Assembly (NCBI GenBank): GCA_023424785.1
Contig: JAFADP010000051.1
Coordinates: 1 to 6,023, forward strand
Direction of reading: 5' to 3'
Length of the DNA stretch: 6,023 bases
From: Bacillota bacterium
GTDB lineage: Bacteria > Bacillota > Clostridia > Clostridiales > Clostridiaceae
In this document: piece by piece, positions 1 to 5,520 of the stretch
Position numbering within the stretch: position 1 is the first letter of the stretch
Layout: each line of letters starts with the position of its first letter
Translations under genes and position numbers: made by a program
The notes under the pieces: model-generated
Database searches by the model: none
Told to the model about the DNA's origin: nothing
The model's input: the letters and a program-made list of their open reading frames with translations, nothing else

Positions 1-309
1 TACTTAACTTTAAGTATATTTAAGCTAAGGTGTTTAAATATTTTTTCTAATATAATAACAAGTATAATAACTAATGTATTATTAATGATTTTATCTTTTA
101 TATGTATATGGGGAGGCTTTAAACTTAAAGTTAAGAAACTTAGGCAGTATGGGTTAATAATTTCATTATTAACTTGTGCAAAAGTAGTATTTATAGATTC
201 ATATATAAGTAATTTTGTAATGAAGACAATAGTATTTTTATTAATTGGATGTATAGCCCTAGTAATTTCTTTTGTGTATTCAAAAATAGAGAAGAAAAGT
301 GAAATATAA
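1..309 (+). CDS. C-terminal end of a polytopic membrane protein, probably DUF2339 family (5' truncated)
   Basis: The frame is open from base 1 to the TAA at 307-309, giving 102 residues. The first in-frame ATG is at 85, but the codons before it are uninterrupted and also hydrophobic, so this is better read as the tail of a longer gene entering from the left than as a 74-residue protein. Three hydrophobic segments are visible at about residues 22-40, 49-66 and 74-93, followed by a short charged tail (KIEKKSEI). The pattern GF, then LRQYGL, then KVVFID, then FLLIGCIALVISFVYSK resembles, from memory, the C-terminal end of DUF2339 multi-spanning membrane proteins, which have no established function. 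Family assignment is moderately sure and membrane location is sure. It converges with cfa and shares a terminator with it. An unrelated short membrane protein starting at 85 remains possible. Confidence 0.7.
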   Translation, partial: YLTLSIFKLRCLNIFSNIITSIITNVLLMILSFICIWGGFKLKVKKLRQYGLIISLLTCAKVVFIDSYISNFVMKTIVFLLIGCIALVISFVYSKIEKKSEI

Positions 310-311
310 AT

Positions 312-357
312 TAAATCTGTATATAAATGATTTAGGCATCATTTATATACAGATTTA
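312..357. terminator. Bidirectional terminator hairpin between convergent genes
   Basis: A perfect 20-bp inverted repeat (312-331 with 338-357) encloses a 6-base loop (TTAGGC). It starts 3 bases after the TAA of the left gene, and its far arm ends exactly next to the cfa stop codon (TTA on the plus strand, 358-360). The stem is AT-rich, and only short, interrupted T runs follow it in either direction. Strong U-tract-driven termination is therefore less obvious than the symmetry. Its place between two converging genes argues for a shared terminator or end-protecting structure. Confidence 0.8.
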
Positions 358-1539
358 TTAATTTTCATACATATATGCTCTTGTCATAGGAAGATTATTA
401 TTTATACCCTTTGAAATTAAAATTTGGTGAAGATCAATTACTCCATTATTAAAGGTTGCTGCACAAGAGCATAAATATAATTCCCACATTCTTATAAATT
501 GTTCATCAAACATTTTAGATATTTTATCTTTGTTATCATTAAAATTGTCTCTCCAACATAATAAAGTCTTTTTGTAGTGTCTTCTAAGACTTTCTACATC
601 TAAGATATAGAAGTTATGTTCTCCACAAATAGAAATTATTTCACGAAGACTTGGAATTACTCCACCTGGGAATATATATTTTTTAATCCATGGGTCACCA
701 GAATATTCTTTTAATGAACTTATGTAATGCAATAAAAATAATCCACCTTTCTTTAAAACTGCATCAACACTTTTCATAAATAAATCGTAGTGTTCTCTAC
801 CAACGTGTTCAAGCATTCCAACACTTACAACTCTATCAAAAGTAAGACCACTTTTAGGTAAATCTCTATAGTCCATTAATTCTACTTTAATTAAATCTTC
901 AAGACCTTCTTCTTTTATTCTTTCGTTTGCTTTTTTATATTGTTCTTCACTTAGTGTAATACCAACACCATTTACTTTATATCTTTTTGCTGCTTCTATA
1001 AGTAAATATCCCCATCCACAGCCAATATCTAAAAGGCTTAATCCTTCCTTTAAATTTAATTTTTTTAAAATGTGGTGAACCTTATTAACTTGAGCATCAT
1101 ATAAAGTATCATTTTCAGATTTAAAATAACCGCAAGAATAACTTAAGGTTTTATCAAGCCATAAGCTATAGAAATCATTACCTATATCATAATGTGATTG
1201 TACTTCCTTCTTTTGATGATTTTTAGATGTTGAAGAATGTATTAAGTTTTTTAATATAGATTCGTGCTTAGTGAATTTATCCATTTGACCAAGGAATAGG
1301 TTTAGAGCTTCAAATAAGTCTCCTTCAATTTCTAAATCTCCTCTAATATATGCTTCGCCAAGTGCAAGAGAAGTACTTTTTAGTAATTCACTATTACTAA
1401 TATTGTTTTTTATATGAACTTTAAATAAGGGTTCACCTTCTCCTATAACTTCTTTAGTACCATCTTGCAAAGTAATTAAAAAAGGATTTTCATCAAATTT
1501 TTTTAAATTTTCAATTAAAAAATTATGTGATAAATGCAT
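358..1539 (-). CDS. cfa: Cyclopropane-fatty-acyl-phospholipid synthase
   Basis: A complete 393-residue protein close in length to E. coli Cfa. This family transfers a methylene group from S-adenosylmethionine to the double bond of unsaturated acyl chains in membrane phospholipids, acting at the inner face of the membrane. An N-terminal lipid-binding-type region (about 1-110) precedes the methyltransferase core. Visible motifs are HYDIGNDFY (117-124), YSCGYF (134-139), the SAM-binding LLDIGCGWG (169-177), SVGMLEHVG (239-247), LLHYIS (269-274) and YIFPGG (288-293). By comparison with E. coli Cfa, the active-site and bicarbonate-site residues correspond to C136, E244, H271, I273 and Y322, so the enzyme should be active. 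The ATG at 1539 is preceded by a strong AAAAGGAG site (plus-strand 1547-1554). It is transcribed alone, divergent from the selenium operon, and nothing suggests a shared function. Confidence 0.95.
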   Translation of the reverse strand: MHLSHNFLIENLKKFDENPFLITLQDGTKEVIGEGEPLFKVHIKNNISNSELLKSTSLALGEAYIRGDLEIEGDLFEALNLFLGQMDKFTKHESILKNLIHSSTSKNHQKKEVQSHYDIGNDFYSLWLDKTLSYSCGYFKSENDTLYDAQVNKVHHILKKLNLKEGLSLLDIGCGWGYLLIEAAKRYKVNGVGITLSEEQYKKANERIKEEGLEDLIKVELMDYRDLPKSGLTFDRVVSVGMLEHVGREHYDLFMKSVDAVLKKGGLFLLHYISSLKEYSGDPWIKKYIFPGGVIPSLREIISICGEHNFYILDVESLRRHYKKTLLCWRDNFNDNKDKISKMFDEQFIRMWELYLCSCAATFNNGVIDLHQILISKGINNNLPMTRAYMYEN

Positions 1540-1545
1540 ACTTTC

Positions 1546-1554
1546 ACTCCTTTT
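1546..1554 (-). promoter_or_regulatory. Ribosome binding site of cfa
   Basis: Read on the minus strand this is AAAAGGAGT, six bases before the ATG at 1539-1537. It is strong and well spaced, and supports that start. A small AT hairpin (TATAT, TTTT loop, ATATA on the minus strand, about plus 1553-1566) lies directly upstream, overlapping its first bases. Confidence 0.75.
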
Positions 1555-1567
1555 ATATAAAAATATA

Positions 1568-1585
1568 GGGGGTAGGGGTAGGAGG
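1568..1585. other. G-rich patch in the cfa leader (C-rich with anti-Shine-Dalgarno in the cfa direction)
   Basis: The plus strand carries GGGGG (1568-1572), GGGG (1575-1578), GG (1581-1582) and GG (1584-1585), separated by TA, TA and A. This stands out sharply from very AT-rich surroundings. On the minus strand, the direction of cfa, it reads CCTCCT, then CCCC, then CCCCC. CCTCCT is complementary to a Shine-Dalgarno sequence and could pair with the AGGAG of cfa about 30 bases further on. The plus strand has four G runs and could in principle form a two-layer quadruplex. Function is unknown. Confidence 0.4.
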
Positions 1586-1589
1586 TAAC

Positions 1590-1616
1590 TTTATAAATAG
1601 TATGTGCAGTAATCAA
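1590..1616 (-). promoter_or_regulatory. Weak candidate cfa promoter
   Basis: On the minus strand a TTGATT (plus 1611-1616) and a TATAAA (plus 1590-1595) are separated by 15 bases, shorter than the usual 17. If used, transcription would begin near plus 1583, inside the C-rich patch. The spacing is poor and the region is AT-rich enough to give such matches by chance, so this is only a suggestion. Confidence 0.25.
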
Positions 1617-1647
1617 ATAAATATGCTATGTTAGTAAATATTTATTT
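1615..1647. repeat. AT-only inverted repeat in the divergent control region
   Basis: A perfect 10-base inverted repeat (AAATAAATAT at 1615-1624, ATATTTATTT at 1638-1647) with a 13-base spacer is followed by a run of T on the plus strand. It lies between the candidate promoters of cfa and the operon. It could be an operator or a weak terminator-like hairpin. The stem has only A-T pairs, so chance occurrence in this AT-rich sequence is quite likely. Confidence 0.3.
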
Positions 1648-1649
1648 TT

Positions 1650-1679
1650 TTAATAAAATAGATAAAAATAAGGTATAAT
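1650..1679 (+). promoter_or_regulatory. Candidate sigma-A promoter of the flavoprotein-selenium operon
   Basis: A perfect TATAAT at 1674-1679 is preceded, 18 bases upstream, by TTAATA (1650-1655), a four-of-six match to the -35 consensus. The transcript would begin near 1686, about 30 bases before the ATG at 1715. No other promoter-sized gap exists downstream, since the later gaps are 1 to 17 bases. This is therefore the likely promoter for all five genes. Confidence 0.6.
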
Positions 1680-1714
1680 TAAAGAAAATATAGTTATTAG
1701 AAAGGAAAATATAC

Positions 1715-2923
1715 ATGGGAAAAGTAATTGTAGTTGGTGCAGGTCCAGCAGGTATTATGGCAGCATTAACATCATCAAAATCTAATGAAGTAGTATTAAT
1801 TGAAAGAAATAATGAAATTGGTAAAAAGCTAAGACTTACAGGTGGGGGAAGATGTAATATTACGAATAATAGAAGTATTGATGAATTTTTTGATAAAGTA
1901 GTTACTAATAAAAAATTTTTATATAGTGCTTTCTATACATTTACTAATGAAGATTTATTAAGTTATTTAGATAAAAATAACTTAGAGTATAAGGTTGAAT
2001 ATGATAATGATTTTAAGGTTTATACAAAGAGTGATAAATCTGATGATGTTATAGAAGTATTTAAGAATAACTTAAGAGACAACAATGTTAAAATTATGTA
2101 TGGAACAATTGTTGAAGATCTTATTGTTGAAGATAATACAATTAAGGGTGTAGTAACTAATACAGGGAAGAAAATTTATGGAGATAAGGTTATTATAACA
2201 ACAGGGGGTAAAAGTGTTCCTGCAACAGGTTCAGATGGAAGTATGTATGAAGTTATTAAAAGACATGGTCATACAATTACTCCAATATACCCAGCATTAA
2301 TACCATTAGTTATAAAAGAAGAGTTTGTTAAAAGACTTCAAGGGGTATCAATGAAAAATGTTGTATTAAGTGCTAAGGTTAAAAAGAAAAGATATGAACT
2401 TATAGGTGATATGATATTTACTCACTTTGGTATATCTGGACCAGGTGTGTTAAAACTTTCTTCATACATAAATAAACACTTTAAAGATAATGAAATAGAG
2501 GTTATATTAGATTTTCTTCAAGATAAATCTAAAGAAGAAATATCTAAAATAATTAGAGAGAATACAAACAAGACAGTTTTAAATAATTTAAAGGGATTAC
2601 TTCCTAATAATTTTTTAAAGGAAATAGTAGGCTTATTAAATTTAACAGAAACTAAACCAAGTGAATTAAGAAAAGAGGATGAAAATAAGCTTATAAGTTA
2701 TATAAAAGAAATGAAACTTACTGCAATAGAAACTTTAAGTATAAAGGCAGCAATGGTAACTAGTGGAGGAGTTAGTGTAAAAGAAATTAATGCATCTACT
2801 ATGGAATCAAAGCTTATTAAAAATCTTTTCTTTGCAGGAGAAGTGATAGATATAGATGCAGAAACAGGAGGATATAACCTTCAAATAGCATTTTCAACAG
2901 GATACTTGGCAGGAAGTAATTAA
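1715..2923 (+). CDS. HI0933/YhiN/YtfP-family FAD-dependent oxidoreductase, possible 23S rRNA dihydrouridine synthase
   Basis: A complete 402-residue flavoprotein, the usual family length. The N-terminal Rossmann motif VVGAGPAG (6-13) ends its second strand with E30 and binds FAD. The family signature RLTGGGRCNITN is at 40-51. TGGKSVPATGS (163-173), THFGISGPG (236-244) and the C-terminal FAD-contacting FAGEVIDIDAETGGYN (373-388) are intact. Annotation pipelines call it NAD(P)/FAD-dependent or 'aminoacetone oxidase family'. From the literature, the E. coli member YhiN has been reported to reduce a uridine of 23S rRNA (RdsA), so an rRNA role is the best general guess. The ATG has AAAGGA at 1701-1706. 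It is first in the operon and its stop is one base before the GTG of yqeC, an unexpected partner. A role in selenium cofactor chemistry is possible but unproven. Confidence 0.88.
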   Translation: MGKVIVVGAGPAGIMAALTSSKSNEVVLIERNNEIGKKLRLTGGGRCNITNNRSIDEFFDKVVTNKKFLYSAFYTFTNEDLLSYLDKNNLEYKVEYDNDFKVYTKSDKSDDVIEVFKNNLRDNNVKIMYGTIVEDLIVEDNTIKGVVTNTGKKIYGDKVIITTGGKSVPATGSDGSMYEVIKRHGHTITPIYPALIPLVIKEEFVKRLQGVSMKNVVLSAKVKKKRYELIGDMIFTHFGISGPGVLKLSSYINKHFKDNEIEVILDFLQDKSKEEISKIIRENTNKTVLNNLKGLLPNNFLKEIVGLLNLTETKPSELRKEDENKLISYIKEMKLTAIETLSIKAAMVTSGGVSVKEINASTMESKLIKNLFFAGEVIDIDAETGGYNLQIAFSTGYLAGSN

Positions 2924-2927
2924 TGTG
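2911..2927 (+). promoter_or_regulatory. Ribosome binding site and GTG start joining the flavoprotein gene to yqeC
   Basis: AGGAAG (2911-2916) lies inside the last codons of the flavoprotein gene, with the GTG start at 2925-2927 after a 10-base gap. The preceding gene stops at 2921-2923. The overlapping ATG at 2923 reaches a stop after two codons. No ATG or other good start occurs in the yqeC frame before its P-loop at residue 33. GTG is therefore the best start, and translation is probably coupled. Confidence 0.7.
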
Positions 2928-3659
2928 TTAATAGGTATATATAAAAACAATTATTTAGAAGAAAAAAATACATTATTAGATGCTTTAAATTTAGGAAATA
3001 AAAGAATTATTTCTTTTGTAGGTGGTGGAGGAAAAACTTCATGTATTTATAATTTATCAAAGGAATTAGGTGCTTTAGAGAAAAAAGTTATTATAACAAC
3101 AACTACCCATATGTTTATGCCTAAAGAAAATTTTGTTTTAGGTGAAGATATAAATAAGGTAAAAGAAGCTTTAGAAAATAATAATGTTATTGTAGTTGGA
3201 AATAAAGCTAGTGAAGAAAAAATAAAGTCTATGAATATAAGCTTTTATGATGAATTAATAAAAGTTTGTGATTATTTATTAATAGAAGCAGATGGTTCTA
3301 AAAGGTTGCCTTTAAAAGCACCAGCATTTCATGAGCCTGTAATAATACATAGAACAGAAGTTATAGTTGGAGTTGTAGGCATTGATGCTTTAAATAAATG
3401 TATAAGTAAAGTATGTCATAGACCAGAAAGAGTTTCAGAAGTATTAAAAAAGAATATTTCTGAAACTATAAATGAAGAAGATATAGCATTATTATTAAGT
3501 AGTAAAGAAGGACAGATGAAATATATTAATAATACTATAGAATACAGAGCACTTATTAATAAAGTAGATAATAAAGAACTATTATTAAGAGCATTTAATA
3601 TATCAGATAAATTACAAAAGAAAAATATATATACAATAATTACATCATTTAAAGAGTAA
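2925..3659 (+). CDS. yqeC: Selenium-dependent molybdenum hydroxylase accessory protein YqeC, P-loop NTPase-like
   Basis: A complete 244-residue protein of the YqeC family, which co-occurs with orphan SelD and selenium-dependent molybdenum hydroxylases; its exact reaction is not established. It opens with the family pattern LLDAL then IISFVGGGGKTS, a Walker A-type loop at residues 33-39 with K37 and T38. A TTTTHMF stretch follows at 58-64, then the conserved LLIEADGSKRLPLKAP (118-133), where E121 and D123 could serve as acidic metal-site residues. HRPE (165-168) and NKVD (212-215, resembling a GTPase NKxD motif) complete the picture. The protein is probably a cytoplasmic nucleotide-dependent switch or kinase-like factor in cofactor maturation (inference). 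It starts with GTG one base after the flavoprotein stop, and its stop is 17 bases before yqeB. Confidence 0.88.
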   Translation: MLIGIYKNNYLEEKNTLLDALNLGNKRIISFVGGGGKTSCIYNLSKELGALEKKVIITTTTHMFMPKENFVLGEDINKVKEALENNNVIVVGNKASEEKIKSMNISFYDELIKVCDYLLIEADGSKRLPLKAPAFHEPVIIHRTEVIVGVVGIDALNKCISKVCHRPERVSEVLKKNISETINEEDIALLLSSKEGQMKYINNTIEYRALINKVDNKELLLRAFNISDKLQKKNIYTIITSFKE

Positions 3660-3676
3660 TTTTAGTAGGTGATTTT

Positions 3677-4459
3677 ATGAATATATTAATAAAAGGGGCT
3701 GGAGATTTAGCTACAGGTGTTGCACATAGATTAAAAAGATGTGGATTTAACATTGTAATGACAGAAATAGATATGCCAACTACTGTAAGAAGAACAGTTG
3801 CTTTTTCTCAGGCTGTATATGATAAAGAAGTAGAAGTTGAAGGAATAAAAGCAATACTTGCACAAGATTCAAAAGAAGTTAAAAGTATTATGGAAGATGG
3901 AAATATTGCTGTTATAGTAGATAAAGAAGCAAAAATTATAAATGAAATAAATGTAGATGTAGTAGTTGATGCAATAATAGCTAAGAGGAATTTAGGAACA
4001 TCCATAAATGATGCTAAAGTTGTTATTGCACTAGGACCAGGATTTTATGCAGGTAAAGATTGTCATTGTGTAGTAGAAACTCAAAGAGGACATTATTTAG
4101 GAAAGTGTATTTATAATGGTAAAGCTATAGATAATACAGGAATACCAGGAAATATTGGTGGATATACAGTAGAAAGAATAATTAGAGCTACGGATAATGG
4201 AGTAATAAACCCTATATGTAGTATTGGTGATAATGTAGAAGCAGGACAAGTAGTTGCATATATTGGTGATTCAGAAGTAAAAGCTAGTATAGATGGAACT
4301 ATAAGAGGAATGCTCCAAAAAGGTGTTGTTGTTCATAAGAATATGAAGAGTGGGGATATAGATCCAAGATGTGAAAAAGATCATTGTTTTACTATATCAG
4401 ATAAAGCAAGATCAATAGCAGGTGGAGTTTTAGAAGCAATATTACATTTACATAAATAA
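3677..4459 (+). CDS. yqeB: Selenium-dependent molybdenum hydroxylase system protein, YqeB/EF2563 family
   Basis: A complete 260-residue protein. The N-terminal IKGAGDLATG (5-14) looks like a dinucleotide-binding or Rossmann loop. The middle holds ALGPGF (118-123) and the family hallmark DCHCVVETQRGH (128-139), followed by NTGIPGNIGGYTVERI (153-168). The C-terminal part (about 183-226) looks like a biotinyl/barrel-sandwich fold (IGDNVEAGQVVAYIG, then SIDGTIRG) but lacks an attachment lysine in an AMKM-type turn. It ends with the conserved DIDPR (227-231) and ISDKARSIAGGVLEA (240-254). The family is tied by gene context to maturation of hydroxylases with a labile selenium cofactor; the biochemical step is unknown. 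AGGTGA at 3667-3672 precedes the ATG. Cysteines at 129, 131, 144, 181, 232 and 237 could bind selenium, sulfur or metal (inference). The next gene is xdhC, 13 bases on. Confidence 0.88.
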   Translation: MNILIKGAGDLATGVAHRLKRCGFNIVMTEIDMPTTVRRTVAFSQAVYDKEVEVEGIKAILAQDSKEVKSIMEDGNIAVIVDKEAKIINEINVDVVVDAIIAKRNLGTSINDAKVVIALGPGFYAGKDCHCVVETQRGHYLGKCIYNGKAIDNTGIPGNIGGYTVERIIRATDNGVINPICSIGDNVEAGQVVAYIGDSEVKASIDGTIRGMLQKGVVVHKNMKSGDIDPRCEKDHCFTISDKARSIAGGVLEAILHLHK

Positions 4460-4472
4460 GGGGATATATACA

Positions 4473-5507
4473 ATGAAGAAGAGCTTTTGTGATAATTTAA
4501 CAGAAGAAAAAATTAATAATAAGGAAATTCATATTGTAACAATTACTAAGGCTAAAAATGAAGAATTAATAGGAAAGAAAATATTAAAATGTGATGATGA
4601 ATTAATATTTGAAGAAGAGATTAATATTGAATTTTATAAGAATATTATTAATTTAATTGACTTTAACAGCTATGGAAAGATATTAGTATTAGATGAAAAT
4701 ACTGATGTTTTTGTGGAAAAAATTATTCCAAAGCCACAGCTTGTTATATGTGGTGGAGGACACGTAGCATTAGATTTATGTAGTGTTGGTAAAATGCTAG
4801 ATTTTAATGTTACAGTTATAGATGATAGAAAAGAATTTGCTAATGAAAGTAGATTTAATATAGCAGATAAAGTTATATGTAAAAGCTTTGAGGAAGCTTT
4901 AAGTGAAGTTAATGGAAATAATATATACTTTGTAATTGTAACTAGAGGTCATAAAGATGACAGAAAGTGTTTAGAAATAATACTTAATAAAAATCATAAA
5001 TATGTAGGTATGATTGGTAGTAAGGGAAAAGTTGCTATGGTAAAGAGCAAGTTACTACAAGCAGGATATACTAAGGAAGAGCTAAATAAGGTATATACTC
5101 CTATAGGATTAGATATTGGAGCAGAAACTCCAGCAGAAATTGCTATAAGTATTGCAGGTGAAATAATAAATATTAAAAACAAAGGAGATAAACCTTCGTA
5201 CATAGATTATAATATTTTAAATACTATAAAAAATGATAGTAGAAAAAAGGTTTTAGTATCAATACTAGATAAAAAGGGATCATCACCAAGAGGAGTAGGA
5301 GCTAAGATGCTTGTTTTTGAAGATGGTGATTTTATTGGAACCATTGGTGGTGGTAGTGTAGAAAATGCAGCATATGAAAAGGCATTAGATTTAATTAAAG
5401 AGAAAAAGTCTCATGTTGAAATTTACGATTTATCTAATTCTAAGGCAGCTACTCTTGGAATGGCATGTGGTGGAAAGATTACAGTTTTATTTAAATATAT
5501 AAATTAA
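4473..5507 (+). CDS. xdhC: XdhC/CoxI-family molybdenum cofactor maturation factor with unusual domain order
   Basis: A complete 344-residue protein. XdhC proteins bind molybdenum cofactor, promote its sulfuration (or selenation) and hand it to xanthine dehydrogenase-type enzymes in the cytoplasm. Usual XdhC proteins begin with the XdhC_CoxI domain and end with a Rossmann domain. Here the Rossmann domain comes first: LVICGGGHVA (90-99), VIDDRKEFAN (115-124), VTRGHKDDR (156-164), GMIGSKGK (179-186) and TPIGLDIGAETPAEIA (209-224). A full XdhC_CoxI domain follows at about 258-341, with KKGSSPRGVGAKM (267-279), GTIGGGSVE (289-297) and GMACGGK (329-335) holding C332, the likely cofactor-site cysteine. 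Residues 17-88 look like a diverged remnant of the same domain. The ribosome site AAGGGG (4458-4463) overlaps the yqeB stop. E. coli YqeB, as I recall, is a longer fusion with XdhC-like domains, which fits this gene pair. Confidence 0.85.
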   Translation: MKKSFCDNLTEEKINNKEIHIVTITKAKNEELIGKKILKCDDELIFEEEINIEFYKNIINLIDFNSYGKILVLDENTDVFVEKIIPKPQLVICGGGHVALDLCSVGKMLDFNVTVIDDRKEFANESRFNIADKVICKSFEEALSEVNGNNIYFVIVTRGHKDDRKCLEIILNKNHKYVGMIGSKGKVAMVKSKLLQAGYTKEELNKVYTPIGLDIGAETPAEIAISIAGEIINIKNKGDKPSYIDYNILNTIKNDSRKKVLVSILDKKGSSPRGVGAKMLVFEDGDFIGTIGGGSVENAAYEKALDLIKEKKSHVEIYDLSNSKAATLGMACGGKITVLFKYIN

Positions 5508-5520
5508 TGGAGATGATAAT

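Noticed and set aside
85..309. A separate 74-residue small membrane protein starting at the ATG at 85
   Set aside because: The frame is open from base 1 with hydrophobic codons upstream, there is no ribosome site before 85 (the sequence there is ACTAATGTATTATTA), and the content fits the C-terminal end of a larger family.
1580..1634. Possible tiny plus-strand gene: AGGAGGT (1580-1586) followed by an ATG at 1602 with ten codons
   Set aside because: The gap from ribosome site to ATG is 15 bases, too long for good initiation. There is no promoter upstream on that strand, and the peptide (MCSNQINMLC) shows no recognisable pattern.
1540..1714. A riboswitch, such as a molybdenum-cofactor motif, ahead of the operon
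   Set aside because: The plausible start near 1686 leaves about 30 bases of leader, too short for a known riboswitch, and no set of GC-containing paired stems is visible.
3808..4005. Minus-strand open frame of 65 codons inside yqeB
   Set aside because: It lies wholly opposite a clear conserved gene, its translation is a low-complexity Ser/Thr/Ile string typical of antisense frames, and no separate ribosome site or promoter supports it.
4994..5203. Minus-strand open frame of 69 codons inside xdhC
   Set aside because: It is opposite the conserved Rossmann-domain motifs of xdhC, and its hydrophobic translation simply mirrors the AT-rich sense strand.
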